The position numbers and the translations under genes are program-made. The notes beneath the pieces were generated by a model that worked only from the letters and a program-made list of their open reading frames with translations, had not been told where the DNA came from and made no database searches. Shown piece by piece: positions 51,046-60,322 of a DNA stretch of 64,000 nucleotides. The stretch's first letter is position 1. Each line of letters opens with the position of its first letter. The stretch covers positions 5,761,001 through 5,825,000 of the forward strand of contig NZ_CP040094.1 of the NCBI RefSeq assembly GCF_013343235.1, read 5' to 3'. Source of the DNA: Nostoc sp. TCL240-02 (GTDB lineage: Bacteria; Cyanobacteriota; Cyanobacteriia; Cyanobacteriales; Nostocaceae).

Positions 51046-52956
51046 ATGGAAGCATCTTTTGAAATTACCCTACAGATGGCGATCGCTGTTTTTGCAGGCA
51101 TTAGCGCTCAAGTGCTGGCTGCATACTTTCGCATACCCAGCATCGTCTTGTTATTGCTGTTAGGCATATTGTTCGGCTCTGATGGCATAGGGCTATTGCA
51201 TCCCCATGCGCTAGGCACTGGACTGGAAGTTATTGTCGCCTTGGCAACTGCAATAATTTTGTTTGAAGGCGGACTTAATTTGGATCTGCGAGAGTTAGGC
51301 AGAGTTTCAGTCAGCTTACAATTGCTCGTCACTTTAGGAACGCTAATCACACTACTTGGTGGCAGTATGGCTGCCCACTGGCTGGGTGAGTTTCCTTGGA
51401 ATATAGCTTTTCTCTATGCTTCCATTATTGTGGTGACAGGCCCAACCGTCGTTGGCCCTTTGCTCAAACAAATCAATGTAGATCGTCAAGTAGCAACACT
51501 TTTGGAAGGTGAAGGGGTTTTAATTGACCCTGTGGGAGCGATTCTCGCCTTCGTTGTCCTCGATACCATTTTGAACGGCGATGCCGATCCAATTAATGCG
51601 ATCGTCGGTTTATTAATACGCCTGGGTGTTGGTGCAGCAATTGGTGGTGCTGGCGGTTATCTGATGAGCTTGATTTTCAAACGCGCCAGTTTTCTGTCAT
51701 TCGAGCTAAAAAACTTAGTGGTCTTGGCGATACTTTGGGGTTTGTTTGCCTTATCGCAAATGATCCGCAGTGAATCGGGAGTAATGACAACAGTTGTTGC
51801 AGGAGCCGTCTTTGCTAACTCCTCAGTCCCAGAAGAACGACTGTTACGCAGCTTTAAGGGTCAGCTAACAATTCTCAGCGTCTCGGTGCTATTTATCTTA
51901 TTAGCTGCCGATCTATCCATTGCCAGTGTGTTTGCTTTGGGCTGGGGTAGTTTATTCACTGTTTTGGTATTAATGTTTGTCGTTCGCCCGATTAATATCC
52001 TCTTGTGTACCTGGAACAGTGATTTAAATTGGCGACAGAAACTATTTTTAAGCTGGGTTGCTCCTAGAGGAATTGTTGCGGCTTCTGTAGCTTCTTTTTT
52101 TGCAATCTCCCTTACCCAGCGTGGCATTAACGGCGGTGATTCCATTAAAGCTTTAGTTTTCCTGACAATTATTATGACTGTTGTCTGCCAAGGGCTAACA
52201 GCTGGCTGGGTTGCCAAATGGCTGCAAATCACCTCCAAGGACGTAACTGGAGTAGTGATTGTGGGTTGTAACCCATTGAGTCTTTTGATTGCCCGATTCT
52301 TTCAAGAACGGGGAGAAAATGTGGTCATGATTGATACTGACCCCGAATGTCTTGTTCAAGCTGAGGCACAAAATCTGCGAGTGATTGCCAGCAGTGGGTT
52401 GGATGCTGCTGTTTTAGAAGAGGCAGGACTTGCCTCGATGGGCACTTTTTTGGCGATGACAAGTAATGGCGAGGTGAATTTTGTTCTGGCTCAACGAGCA
52501 GCCGAGGAATTTAAGCCCCCGCGCGTCTTAGCTGTTTTCCCCCGCGATCCGCAAGCGAGTATTTCGGTTAGTAATAAAGTTAATCAAGCTTTTATCCCAG
52601 ACTTAGCGATTAAAACTTGGAATGAATATTTAAATGATGGGCGAGTTAAACTGGGGACAACTACGCTAAATGAGCTAGAATTTTCCACTCAGTGCGATCG
52701 CATTCAAGAAAAAATTCGGACTGGGGTGTTGATACCGTTATTGGTAGAACGAGAAGAACGCTTACAGGTAATGCCAGTTAACCAAGATTGGGAAATTGGC
52801 GATCGCATTATTTACCTATTACATGACCCCAGACCTAGCCTTTTAAAACGTTTATCTGGTGCTACCCAATCCACTCCCCTCTCTCTAGAAAAGTTAGCGG
52901 AGGTTGAAGACCTATCCCTCGTCCAATTGTCCGCTAGTGAGGCTTCTGGGGGATGA
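51046..52956 (+). CDS. CPA1-type Na+/H+ antiporter with C-terminal TrkA-N domain
   Basis: 636 residues. The N-terminal 400 form about 12 membrane helices of the Na+/H+ exchanger family (ILFEGGLNLDLRELGR; TGPTVVGPLL; LSWVAPRGIVAASVASFFAI). A Rossmann-type TrkA-N domain follows (from about residue 400: GVVIVGCNPLSLLIARFFQE, NVVMIDTDPE), which senses NAD(H) or nucleotides in related transporters. The tail ends with a TrkA-C-like part (LIPLLVEREERLQVMPVNQD). Exchanges Na+ or K+ for H+ for pH and salt balance in the plasma or thylakoid membrane. The start is ATG 51046. Confidence 0.9.
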   Translation: MEASFEITLQMAIAVFAGISAQVLAAYFRIPSIVLLLLLGILFGSDGIGLLHPHALGTGLEVIVALATAIILFEGGLNLDLRELGRVSVSLQLLVTLGTLITLLGGSMAAHWLGEFPWNIAFLYASIIVVTGPTVVGPLLKQINVDRQVATLLEGEGVLIDPVGAILAFVVLDTILNGDADPINAIVGLLIRLGVGAAIGGAGGYLMSLIFKRASFLSFELKNLVVLAILWGLFALSQMIRSESGVMTTVVAGAVFANSSVPEERLLRSFKGQLTILSVSVLFILLAADLSIASVFALGWGSLFTVLVLMFVVRPINILLCTWNSDLNWRQKLFLSWVAPRGIVAASVASFFAISLTQRGINGGDSIKALVFLTIIMTVVCQGLTAGWVAKWLQITSKDVTGVVIVGCNPLSLLIARFFQERGENVVMIDTDPECLVQAEAQNLRVIASSGLDAAVLEEAGLASMGTFLAMTSNGEVNFVLAQRAAEEFKPPRVLAVFPRDPQASISVSNKVNQAFIPDLAIKTWNEYLNDGRVKLGTTTLNELEFSTQCDRIQEKIRTGVLIPLLVEREERLQVMPVNQDWEIGDRIIYLLHDPRPSLLKRLSGATQSTPLSLEKLAEVEDLSLVQLSASEASGG

Positions 52957-52993
52957 GGCAGGGGGGCAGGGAGCAGGGGAGGCAGGGGACAAG

Positions 52994-53142
52994 GGAGAAG
53001 ATGCTGTAATTTCCCAGCAATAGAGGGTTTCAAAGGAAATAAATCTATTTATGCTTAATGTTAAATGTTTATTTCAAGATGCATGGCACAAGAAATAATC
53101 CTTCCAAAATCAAGCCCCTAAATTTATTTATGGGCTTTTCTC
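52994..53142. repeat. dispersed repeat, copy B
   Basis: Second copy of the element at 46995-47180. The shared core runs from gagaagatgctgtaatt through aaataaatctatttatgctt to gcatggcacaagaaataat, with the agcccctaaa/tttatgggct hairpin near the right end. Confidence 0.8.
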
Positions 53143-53181
53143 CTTGCCCTCCTGCTCCTCTTCTTTGACTCTTTATTAGCT

Positions 53182-53835
53182 TTAGGAAGGAATAAATTCA
53201 CCTTCTGGTGGTTGTTGCAAATTACCAATTTCTGGTCTTGGCGCTTCTTGATACATTTGCCATTCCTGCCACAGTAAAGCAGATAAATGCACGATGGCAA
53301 GAATTAGCGTCGCCACCGCAATTAAATAACTGTGTATTGTGTAAAGGTGTTCGACAGTAACTGTATTAATCGCTCCACCCCCAGTTAGAATTTCGCGCAG
53401 TTGTCCACCAATAAAAGGAATAGCTTCGATTGTTCCTAATTCAATATTAAAACGCCAATATCCTACTTGAGTCCAATCTAAGATCATCGCTGTCCAGTCC
53501 AACCCGATCGCACTTAAGGTCAACAAGATCCCGCTAACCCAAGCAGTCAGCCAACTCTTACGGAATTGGCGACCTAAAAACATCACCACAAGTTGAATCA
53601 GAGCGATCGCAATTACCGCGTTACCAGCAATGTTATGCGCTCTCCAAAACAACCACCCGTATGGTACTTGTGTATTAATCATCTTTAAGGAGTTATAAGC
53701 ACCGCCTGCTGTCGGTTCATAGTAAAAAGAAAGCATTACTCCCGTAGAAACATAAATTAAGCACAAAGTCAGAATCACGACTGATAATATCGTTGCTATT
53801 CGTCGCATAATCCTATCGAACTGGGTGCTTTGCAT
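53182..53835 (-). CDS. cytochrome b6-like membrane protein with one missing haem ligand
   Basis: 217 residues with four membrane helices of the cytochrome b N-terminal type. It retains DWTQVGYWRFNIELGTIEAI, the equivalent of the b6 QxGYW region. Expected His ligands: His67 present (RAHNIAG); 14 residues on, Gln81 replaces His; His168 and His183 are present with the usual 15-residue spacing (HSYLIAVATLILAIVH). Thus the haem bp pair is intact and the haem bn pair lost His100. No haem-c attachment Cys is seen. It cannot be a standard b6f subunit; a role as a quinone- or single-haem electron carrier is speculative. It starts at ATG 53835. Confidence 0.82.
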   Translation of the reverse strand: MQSTQFDRIMRRIATILSVVILTLCLIYVSTGVMLSFYYEPTAGGAYNSLKMINTQVPYGWLFWRAHNIAGNAVIAIALIQLVVMFLGRQFRKSWLTAWVSGILLTLSAIGLDWTAMILDWTQVGYWRFNIELGTIEAIPFIGGQLREILTGGGAINTVTVEHLYTIHSYLIAVATLILAIVHLSALLWQEWQMYQEAPRPEIGNLQQPPEGEFIPS

Positions 53836-54096
53836 AGCTCACCCCTCCTGTTCTTAACTAGGTATTTATTCCTTTCTAATTTTAACTAAGAAATATTAAT
53901 ATATGTTTCACTTCTCAAATAAAAATAAATTTTTTTAATATTTCCGATAAGCTAATTAGCCCAATGCCCTTTATCAGTGCTGAGTAAGGAGTGAGAAGTG
54001 AGAAGTGAGAAGTGATAAACAAACCAATGCTCAATGCCCAATGTTCAATGCCCACTTGCCCTGAGCGGAGCCGAAGGGATGCCCAATTCGCAATGA

Positions 54097-54795
54097 CTAA
54101 TGACTCAAATATTGCACCCAAGCTTTTAAGGGTTCTGGTGAGCCATACCAAATTCCAGGACTTCTCGGAGAATGTCTCACACCTTCAATTACCAGATTTT
54201 CTGCGCCTTCCAGATGAGCAGCTTCAATTGGTGTGATGCCATCTCCCCAAGTGTTGCCCTTACCACAGGTTAATTGGTAACTACTGTAAGCTAACCAGCT
54301 ACCACGCCGCTTTTGGCCAAAGATAGTTTTACCAGCCACACAAACGTAACGAACGTTTTTATAAAAAGCTCCTGGGTAGTTATTGGTGACAAAATCTAGA
54401 TTTGAGCGTGTCCAGCGTTCTTGGCTAAGATGGGGTGTACCCAAGGTGATGAGAGTCGCAACCAAAGGATGCGCTTTCCAAAGCGAGGGTTTAGCGTTAC
54501 TGCCTACCATATAAGGCTTTTCTCCCATGTAGATGCGGGATATCCAACCTCCGGCTGAGTGACCAATTAAGTTAACTTGGGTAGCATTATATTGCTGCAA
54601 TGTATGCTTGATTGTCAGGTCGAGTTTTTGTAGAATCGGTGTTACAGGTCTTCCGCCAATAGTTGGTAGCCAGTCGCGCCGTCGCAGTGGTACTGTAACC
54701 GTGGGAAAATCTAACTGTTGTAAGGATTGTTCTAGTTGGCGGTAAGCGATCGCGCTTTCTAGATATCCCGGTACAATAACTGTCGGTAACGGCAT
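54097..54795 (-). CDS. alpha/beta hydrolase, lipase-like
   Basis: 232 residues from ATG 54795 (MPLPTVIVPGYLESAIAYRQ). A TTG at 54813 would add six residues. The nucleophile elbow is NLIGHSAGGWISRIYMG (Ser in GHSAG), with GDGITPIEAAHLEGAENLVI near the acid/His region and a final GVRHSPRSPG His candidate. Triacylglycerol lipase-like proteins of this type are common in cyanobacteria; the substrate is unknown. No signal peptide was seen. Confidence 0.82.
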   Translation of the reverse strand: MPLPTVIVPGYLESAIAYRQLEQSLQQLDFPTVTVPLRRRDWLPTIGGRPVTPILQKLDLTIKHTLQQYNATQVNLIGHSAGGWISRIYMGEKPYMVGSNAKPSLWKAHPLVATLITLGTPHLSQERWTRSNLDFVTNNYPGAFYKNVRYVCVAGKTIFGQKRRGSWLAYSSYQLTCGKGNTWGDGITPIEAAHLEGAENLVIEGVRHSPRSPGIWYGSPEPLKAWVQYLSH

Positions 54796-55413
54796 TTTAA
54801 ATTTTTGAGGCAATGATTGAAGGTTTGAAACTTTTTTACAAAGAAGTAGTCAAAAATCAAAAGCTATAATTGCGATCGCACAGCTGAACTCCTTTTATAA
54901 AAACCCAAATAGCTTTGGTGGGGTTTAGGACTAGAATGTCAATAAAATTGTACAATTTACAACAGTTTTCAGGGCTGCTGATGTGGTAGTATTCTCACAT
55001 AGGGACTAGTCTCGGACAAACAAATGTGCCATCTGTTACAGAAGCCTAGTTGACTGGAAAAGCGTAAAAAAACAAGGCGACTTCAGCAGATGTTTTGATT
55101 TACTCAGACTTGTATCTTGACTTAAATTTTAATAAATATCCCAGATATTAATTTTAATTGTGTGCGTCATAAAAATAACAAATCAAAAGTAGTAATTTTT
55201 CAAATATCTCTTTAGTAAGCTCAATTTGAAGATATGAACCAGCCTTATTAAACAATTACAAACCTGAATAAATGGCAATTTTGGCGTTTTCGTTGCCATG
55301 AGAGGAAATTATTATTTCCTTAGAGGGATGCATATATTGTGATATTTTGCAATATAGTCGGGAAGAGAAAATCGTTAGTCAACTGCAACTGAGCCGAGTG
55401 AACGATAACAACT
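54796..55413. other. intergenic region, nothing recognised
   Basis: About 620 bp of AT-rich sequence between divergent genes, presumably both promoters. One gcgatcgc at 54873-54880. No repeats or open frames of note. Confidence 0.5.
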
Positions 55414-56925
55414 ATGTCTTACGTCTCCTTGTTTAAAAATATACCAGAACTCTTAAGCCAGCCAATTGGGATAGCAGCTATAGCTTCTCTTGGTATCCAC
55501 GGTGCGATCGCTATGATTGTGCCATTGATGCCTATGGATTCTAGCAAACCCAAAGATACAGCATCATCAAAAAGCGTTGGGCTTTTGGAATTGAGCCAAG
55601 CGGATCAAAGTCGTTTGCCAGAAAGCACCCCCAAAATTGGTTTACAACAACTTCCTCCAATAGCGCCACTTTCTGCCTCTAACTTTAGCACTCAAACTGG
55701 ATTGCCCCCATTGGCAGCACCGCCATCCGGTAGCCAGCTAGTACTGCCTCCGCTACCCCCATCATCGAATAACTATCGAGTCTCCTCATTGCCTACAAGA
55801 CAGTCTTTGCGGATGATTCCTAGTGATAATTTGCGATTTGATGCTTCTAAATTTGACAACTCTAAATTCAATAGCAGCCCCAAATTTACTCCATCAGTTC
55901 CTCGTGTAAATGTCACTGATACCAAATTCGAGGCATCTAAGCCGTTAAACGTAAATAGATTGCCAGTATTGCAGTCGCAGCAAATACCTAATGATATTCT
56001 GCAAAATGCTCAATCTCAGAATCTCTCTAACACTAATCCTATTACACCAGTACAGGGAAATATCGCTCCGCAAATAACGCAGCAGGTTAATAACGTGTCT
56101 AAGCCTATGGCTCAAAACCAGCTCATAAATTCTTTAAAACAAGCTCCAAGGGCTGGGGATAGCTTAACCTTAATTAGGGGAACCACGCCACAAGCGCCTG
56201 ATTTATCTCGAAAAGGGACTGAGTTGGCAATTGCACAGCTAGATTCATACGCAAACCTCAGAAAAGAAGTTCAGCAACAATACCCCAATGCAGAACAAAA
56301 GCCAGTCATTCGCCAAACATTACCCACAGATAAGCCAAATCTTCAAGGCTCTGTTTTGGGTGTATTAGTGGTAGACCCTGATGGTAAGGTTCTAGATATC
56401 AAATTTCAAGACAAGCTAGTTTCCCCGGAATTGCAATTAAAAGCCAGGGAATACTTCAACAAGCAATCCCCGAAGGGAGATAAACAGGTCAGTTCCTATC
56501 CATTTAACCTACGTTTCCAAAACAGCACTAGCAACAGCACTGGGACTACTCCATTATCTACACCTGGCATCAATAACAATCAGCTTACCCCTATACCAGC
56601 AGCAACTTCTAAACCATTTCCTGATCTGCGAATCAGAAATAACCAGAGCGCGCCTTCATCGACAGGTATTTTTAAACCATTAACTGCACCGGGAGTAAAT
56701 GGCAATCAGCCTGTGTTAACACCCGCAGCTACCCCCAAACCATTATCTGAATTGCAGATCAGAAATAACCTCACACCTTCATCCGCAACTAATACTTCTG
56801 AACCCTTAGTACTACCAAGAGTCAATAAGATTCAGGCTACACCCTCTACTGAATCGGATAAAAAACTAGTAGAACGGTTGCGTGAAGTCAAGGAAAACAG
56901 AGACAAGTCTAATCCAGAAAAATAA
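55414..56925 (+). CDS. TonB-like proline/glutamine-rich envelope protein
   Basis: 503 residues from ATG 55414. One membrane helix near the N-terminus (about residues 19-40, IGIAAIASLGIHGAIAMIVP) is followed by a long Pro/Ser/Asn/Gln-rich linker with repeated KFDxSKF-type segments. A small conserved domain (about 305-368, LQGSVLGVLVVDPDGKVLDI and SPELQLKAREYFN) looks like a TonB C-terminal domain. The last third is made of about three tandem units containing PAATxKPxxxLxIRNN. It may transmit energy to outer-membrane transporters, but no ExbBD or receptor genes are adjacent. Confidence 0.7.
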   Translation: MSYVSLFKNIPELLSQPIGIAAIASLGIHGAIAMIVPLMPMDSSKPKDTASSKSVGLLELSQADQSRLPESTPKIGLQQLPPIAPLSASNFSTQTGLPPLAAPPSGSQLVLPPLPPSSNNYRVSSLPTRQSLRMIPSDNLRFDASKFDNSKFNSSPKFTPSVPRVNVTDTKFEASKPLNVNRLPVLQSQQIPNDILQNAQSQNLSNTNPITPVQGNIAPQITQQVNNVSKPMAQNQLINSLKQAPRAGDSLTLIRGTTPQAPDLSRKGTELAIAQLDSYANLRKEVQQQYPNAEQKPVIRQTLPTDKPNLQGSVLGVLVVDPDGKVLDIKFQDKLVSPELQLKAREYFNKQSPKGDKQVSSYPFNLRFQNSTSNSTGTTPLSTPGINNNQLTPIPAATSKPFPDLRIRNNQSAPSSTGIFKPLTAPGVNGNQPVLTPAATPKPLSELQIRNNLTPSSATNTSEPLVLPRVNKIQATPSTESDKKLVERLREVKENRDKSNPEK

Positions 56926-56994
56926 TCATTTGCTGGTGATTTGGGATTAAAAACTAAGTAAAAGGGTGGTTATAAAACGCATCTATCTATACAA

Positions 56995-57020
56995 TTAAAA
57001 CCCACTTCCGTGGGTTTTAA
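56995..57020 (+). terminator. terminator of the TonB-like gene
   Basis: Perfect 11-bp stem ttaaaacccac/gtgggttttaa with loop ttcc, followed by attttct. Confidence 0.85.
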
Positions 57021-57154
57021 ATTTTCTTTGGTCTGCTTCCTATAGATAAGTTTGTGTAGCCGCGAGTTTTATTCACTTTGGCTCTAAGTTAACACGTATG
57101 AGTATTGCTGTGCCCGTAAGAGCGCTATTATATTCCATACAATTGAGAGCTAGC

Positions 57155-57502
57155 TTACCAGCCTTGTTCTGCATTCTGAAAAACGTAAGCAGCTACCTCC
57201 AGGATATCTTTAGCACTTAACTTTCCTTTAAAGGCAGGCATGGCATTTTTACCATTTTGGACTTGGTGGATAATCGCCTCGATTGAGTCGCGATCATAAT
57301 TTTCTAGGTATTTTGACAATGCTTCCTTTTTCAAGGTTTTCTGGCTAATAAGGATATTACCGCCACCTATATGGCAAGAAGCGCAGTTAGCCTCGAAAAT
57401 TTTAGCACCGTTGGATGTTTCGGCAGCTAGTGCTGGACTAATAAATGTCAATTTGAATAGAGCGATCGCTATCATTAAAATTAATAAAAGTATTCTCAAG
57501 AG
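57155..57502 (-). CDS. petJ: cytochrome c6-like (class I c-type cytochrome)
   Basis: 115 residues from TTG 57502, nine bases after gagg. The signal peptide ([17 protein letters not shown]...SPALAA) sends it to the lumen or periplasm. The haem-binding site is CASCH (about residue 41). The axial Met lies in [13 protein letters not shown], and the AAYVFQ helix near the end is typical of c6. It carries electrons from the b6f complex to photosystem I or the oxidase, replacing plastocyanin when copper is low. It lies near petE; the two genes share a strand but are 215 bp apart. Confidence 0.82.
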   Translation of the reverse strand, partial: LLRILLLILMIAIALFKLTFISPALAAETSNGAKIFEANCASCHIGGGNILISQKTLKKEALSKYLENYDRDSIEAIIHQVQNGKNAMPAFKGKLSAKDILEVAAYVFQNAEQGW

Positions 57503-57744
57503 AATTTCCTCGCAACAAGCCTCCAGCAAGAGTATAAACGTGATTAATCCCTGATTAAGTCAAATTTGATCAAAATTGGCGGTAACGAGTTATCCCTCAA
57601 TCGCTACAGGTTGTTTAGCGTCTTGGGATGGGATAAGACTCGTTACCGCCATTTATCCATTTTGTGCGTCACTCTAGGAGGGTGGCGTGTTGCTATGAGG
57701 TAATTTCACAAAAGAGAAATCATCTTGTGGCAATGAGGACGTTT

Positions 57745-58164
57745 CTAACCTTGAACAGTAATTTTACCAACCATGCCAGCACCACGGTGAGGTTCACAGT
57801 AGAAGGTGTAATCACCAGCAGGTGCGTCTGCGGGGAAAGTGGTTGTTTCCTTTTTACCAGCAGCCATCAGCAAAGTCTTATGAGAAAGAGATTTTGCTAA
57901 AGCGGCATCTTTAGCGGGGTTTTTGCCAGGATCAAACACAACGTTGTGGGGAGGAACTTTATTATTTATCCATTCAATTGTGTCACCTGGTTTAATTGTC
58001 AACTTTTTGGGTTCAAATGCTAGCAGTCCTTTATCAGTACCCAATTTCACCTGGTAGGTTTCAGCCGAAGCGCTGGGGGTAAAAACTGCAAAGCTGCTAA
58101 CAACTAAAAGGATTGTCAACACAGCTAAACTAAAGCGTCGCAAGCTTGCCGAAATCAATTTCAT
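57745..58164 (-). CDS. petE: plastocyanin
   Basis: 139 residues including a signal peptide (about 1-34, ending ASAETY) for the lumen. The blue copper fold has its four ligands: His in PPHNVVF, and Cys, His and Met in YTFYCEPHRGAGMVGK. It moves electrons from cytochrome f to photosystem I or the terminal oxidase. It starts at ATG 58164 after aggagag. Neighbours are petJ (its copper-independent substitute) and psbV. Confidence 0.97.
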   Translation of the reverse strand: MKLISASLRRFSLAVLTILLVVSSFAVFTPSASAETYQVKLGTDKGLLAFEPKKLTIKPGDTIEWINNKVPPHNVVFDPGKNPAKDAALAKSLSHKTLLMAAGKKETTTFPADAPAGDYTFYCEPHRGAGMVGKITVQG

Positions 58165-58443
58165 GGCTCTCTCCTAACAAACAATTTTTTTTCCTTTCTC
58201 ATTTTAAATAAAATCAACACCAAAGTATGACAATCTGTCATAGATACAATTTTTTTTTAATAATAGGGAGCAATTTATTGCAAAAAGCTGGGTAATCAGT
58301 GGGGAATGGGGAATGGGGAAGAAGCAAGGGAGCAGGGAGCAAGGAGCAAGGGAGAGTACTTTTTCCCTCTGCCCCCTGCACCCCGCCCCTCTGCCTCTTT
58401 ATCTATTCCCAATGCCCTATTCCCAATGACTCAGTTCCAGGAT

Positions 58444-58935
58444 TTAGTAATAGATTTTTCCGCCTCCCCACTTAGTGCCAACGATTTTGGGTTGTAAGAG
58501 AATATGACCAGCGATCGCTTCCAAGTCATCATCCGTCAGATTTCGCATTGCTGTGAAAATATCTGCACTCTTGATACTGGGGTGGATTTCGGAAATCTCT
58601 TCTTCTCCGTCGTAAGTAGTAGGATTTTTCAGGTAATCCACCAAGCCTTCAATGTTATTACGGTTAGGTGTGGCCAGTGCCAGATCGTCTGGAGTCAGAC
58701 CTACGTTCTGGTTTGTCTTGGTAACTCCCCCAGCATGACATTGGGCGCAAGCGTAATTAAATAAACGTTTGCCTTCTTTGACTTGTTTCAGGCTAAGTAC
58801 AGTGGTTTCACCTTGAGTATTTAATGGCACTGTTCGGGTAGCTTTGTCCAATTCCACTGCTGTCGCGCTACCGACAAGCAACTGAAACGAGAGTAAAACA
58901 GTGGCCACAACAACGCCAATTAGTCTTCTAAACAT
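58444..58935 (-). CDS. psbV: cytochrome c550 of photosystem II
   Basis: 163 residues with a signal peptide (about 1-26, ending TAVEL). Haem site CAQCHAGG (about residue 63). The second axial ligand is His in ISEIHPSIKSADIF. PSII-type segments NQNVGLTPDDLALATPNRNN and EAIAGHILLQPKIVGTKWGG match PsbV. It stabilises the oxygen-evolving cluster at the lumen face. It starts at ATG 58935 after aagggga. Confidence 0.97.
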   Translation of the reverse strand: MFRRLIGVVVATVLLSFQLLVGSATAVELDKATRTVPLNTQGETTVLSLKQVKEGKRLFNYACAQCHAGGVTKTNQNVGLTPDDLALATPNRNNIEGLVDYLKNPTTYDGEEEISEIHPSIKSADIFTAMRNLTDDDLEAIAGHILLQPKIVGTKWGGGKIYY

Positions 58936-59067
58936 GTTTCCCCTTAAAAATTTTGACGCTCAACACAGCTAAGAAAGCGGTTCTCAATCTCCAAGCTGCT
59001 AATTGCTAATGACTCATTGTTTTTTGTCATTAGCTATCAATGATTAGCTAAAGCCCAAGATCACCCG

Positions 59068-59283
59068 TTAGGTGTCCTCGTCATCACCCACCAAGTCGCT
59101 AGTACCTTTTGGGTGTGTTTCAAACGATATTTGGGAAATAATTGCCTTTGCATCTTCTAACGCCAAACGGGTCTTTTGGTGTTTGTAGGCGATTCCCAGT
59201 TGGTTGCACAGAGAAAACACTTTTTCTACAGGTATACTGTAGTCGGCTGCTATCTCTGCGATCGATAGGTCTGCAAAACCCAT
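59068..59283 (-). CDS. small conserved protein with IF2-N-like helical domain
   Basis: 71 residues, MGFADLSIAEIAADYSIPVE, with a compact helical region (KVFSLCNQLGIAYKHQKTRL, ALEDAKAIISQI) that looks like the N-terminal domain of translation initiation factor IF2 or a small helix-turn-helix. The tail is acidic. It starts at ATG 59283 and lies between psbV and the ABC permeases on the same strand, with 132 bp to psbV. The function is unknown. Confidence 0.6.
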   Translation of the reverse strand: MGFADLSIAEIAADYSIPVEKVFSLCNQLGIAYKHQKTRLALEDAKAIISQISFETHPKGTSDLVGDDEDT

Positions 59284-59494
59284 AATGCTTGTTAACTGAT
59301 AGATAGAGATTGAGTCGCTGTAATACCAATATCACGTTAGGAGTGCAATTTGTTGCCCAAAATACTGTTTGGGGAATGGGGAACTTGTACTGAGCGCAGT
59401 CGAAGTATGGGGAATGGGGCATAGGGAATGGGGCATGGGGAATAGACAGACAAGGGAGACCAGGGGAATACCCAATGCCCAATGCCCATAGCTA

Positions 59495-60322
59495 TTAACC
59501 TTTTCCCCCAGTGAAGGTAACGCTTTGAATAAAGTAACGATTAAAAAAGGCGTAAATACCTAAAGCTGGCAGGGTAAAAACCATAGAAGCTGCCATAATG
59601 TAGTTCCAATAGCTAATGTATTGGCCTTTGAAGGTATTCAGCCCCAAAGGGAGGGTAAACATTTCTGGGTCAAATAGGATAACTATCGGCAGTAAAAAAT
59701 TATTCCAACTCCCCATGAATACAAAAACTGCCTGTGCTGCTAGTGCTGATTTTGCTAGAGGTAAGACAATATGTCGAAAAATTCCCAAGGTATTTAAGCC
59801 ATCCAGTTGAGCCGCTTCTTCTAGTTCTTTAGGAAAATTAACAAAAAATTGCCGCATCATGAAGATAAAAGTGGCATTCACGATGCTAGGTACAATCATG
59901 CCTTGATAAGAATTCAGCCAGCCGATCGCTTTTAAAATCAAAAATGTGGGAATTAGGGTGATTTGCGCTGGTACTGCCAGCACTGCCAAAATTAGAAAGA
60001 ACCAAAAGCGCTTGCCCACAAAGTGTAGTCTTGCCAAGGCATAACCAGCCATTGAATTTAACAACAAGTTTAAAAGGGTAACGCTAACGGCAATTACCAC
60101 ACTGTTGAACAACCAGCGCCAAAATAACGGTTCTTGGAGAAAGATTTGCCTGTAGTTGTCAAGAGTAAAATTCTTGGGGAGAAAGTTGGGTTCACTACTG
60201 ACAATCTCTGTTAGCGACTTAAATGATGCTGAAAGCGCCCAGAGAAAGGGAATTAGGGTAACGATCGCATAGAGTGTCAGCAAGACGTATAGCAAGACTT
60301 TTAAGCCAGAGATTTTAGTCAA
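59495..60322 (-). CDS. carbohydrate ABC transporter permease (MalG/UgpE type)
   Basis: 275 residues, six membrane helices. The EAA loop that docks on the ATPase is EEAAQLDGLNTLGIFRHIVL followed by PLAKSA. It starts at ATG 60322, overlapping the upstream permease by 4 bp, so the two are translationally coupled. The substrate is probably a sugar or glycerol phosphate, but no binding protein or ATPase gene is adjacent; a shared MsmK-like ATPase elsewhere is likely. Confidence 0.9.
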   Translation of the reverse strand: MTKISGLKVLLYVLLTLYAIVTLIPFLWALSASFKSLTEIVSSEPNFLPKNFTLDNYRQIFLQEPLFWRWLFNSVVIAVSVTLLNLLLNSMAGYALARLHFVGKRFWFFLILAVLAVPAQITLIPTFLILKAIGWLNSYQGMIVPSIVNATFIFMMRQFFVNFPKELEEAAQLDGLNTLGIFRHIVLPLAKSALAAQAVFVFMGSWNNFLLPIVILFDPEMFTLPLGLNTFKGQYISYWNYIMAASMVFTLPALGIYAFFNRYFIQSVTFTGGKG

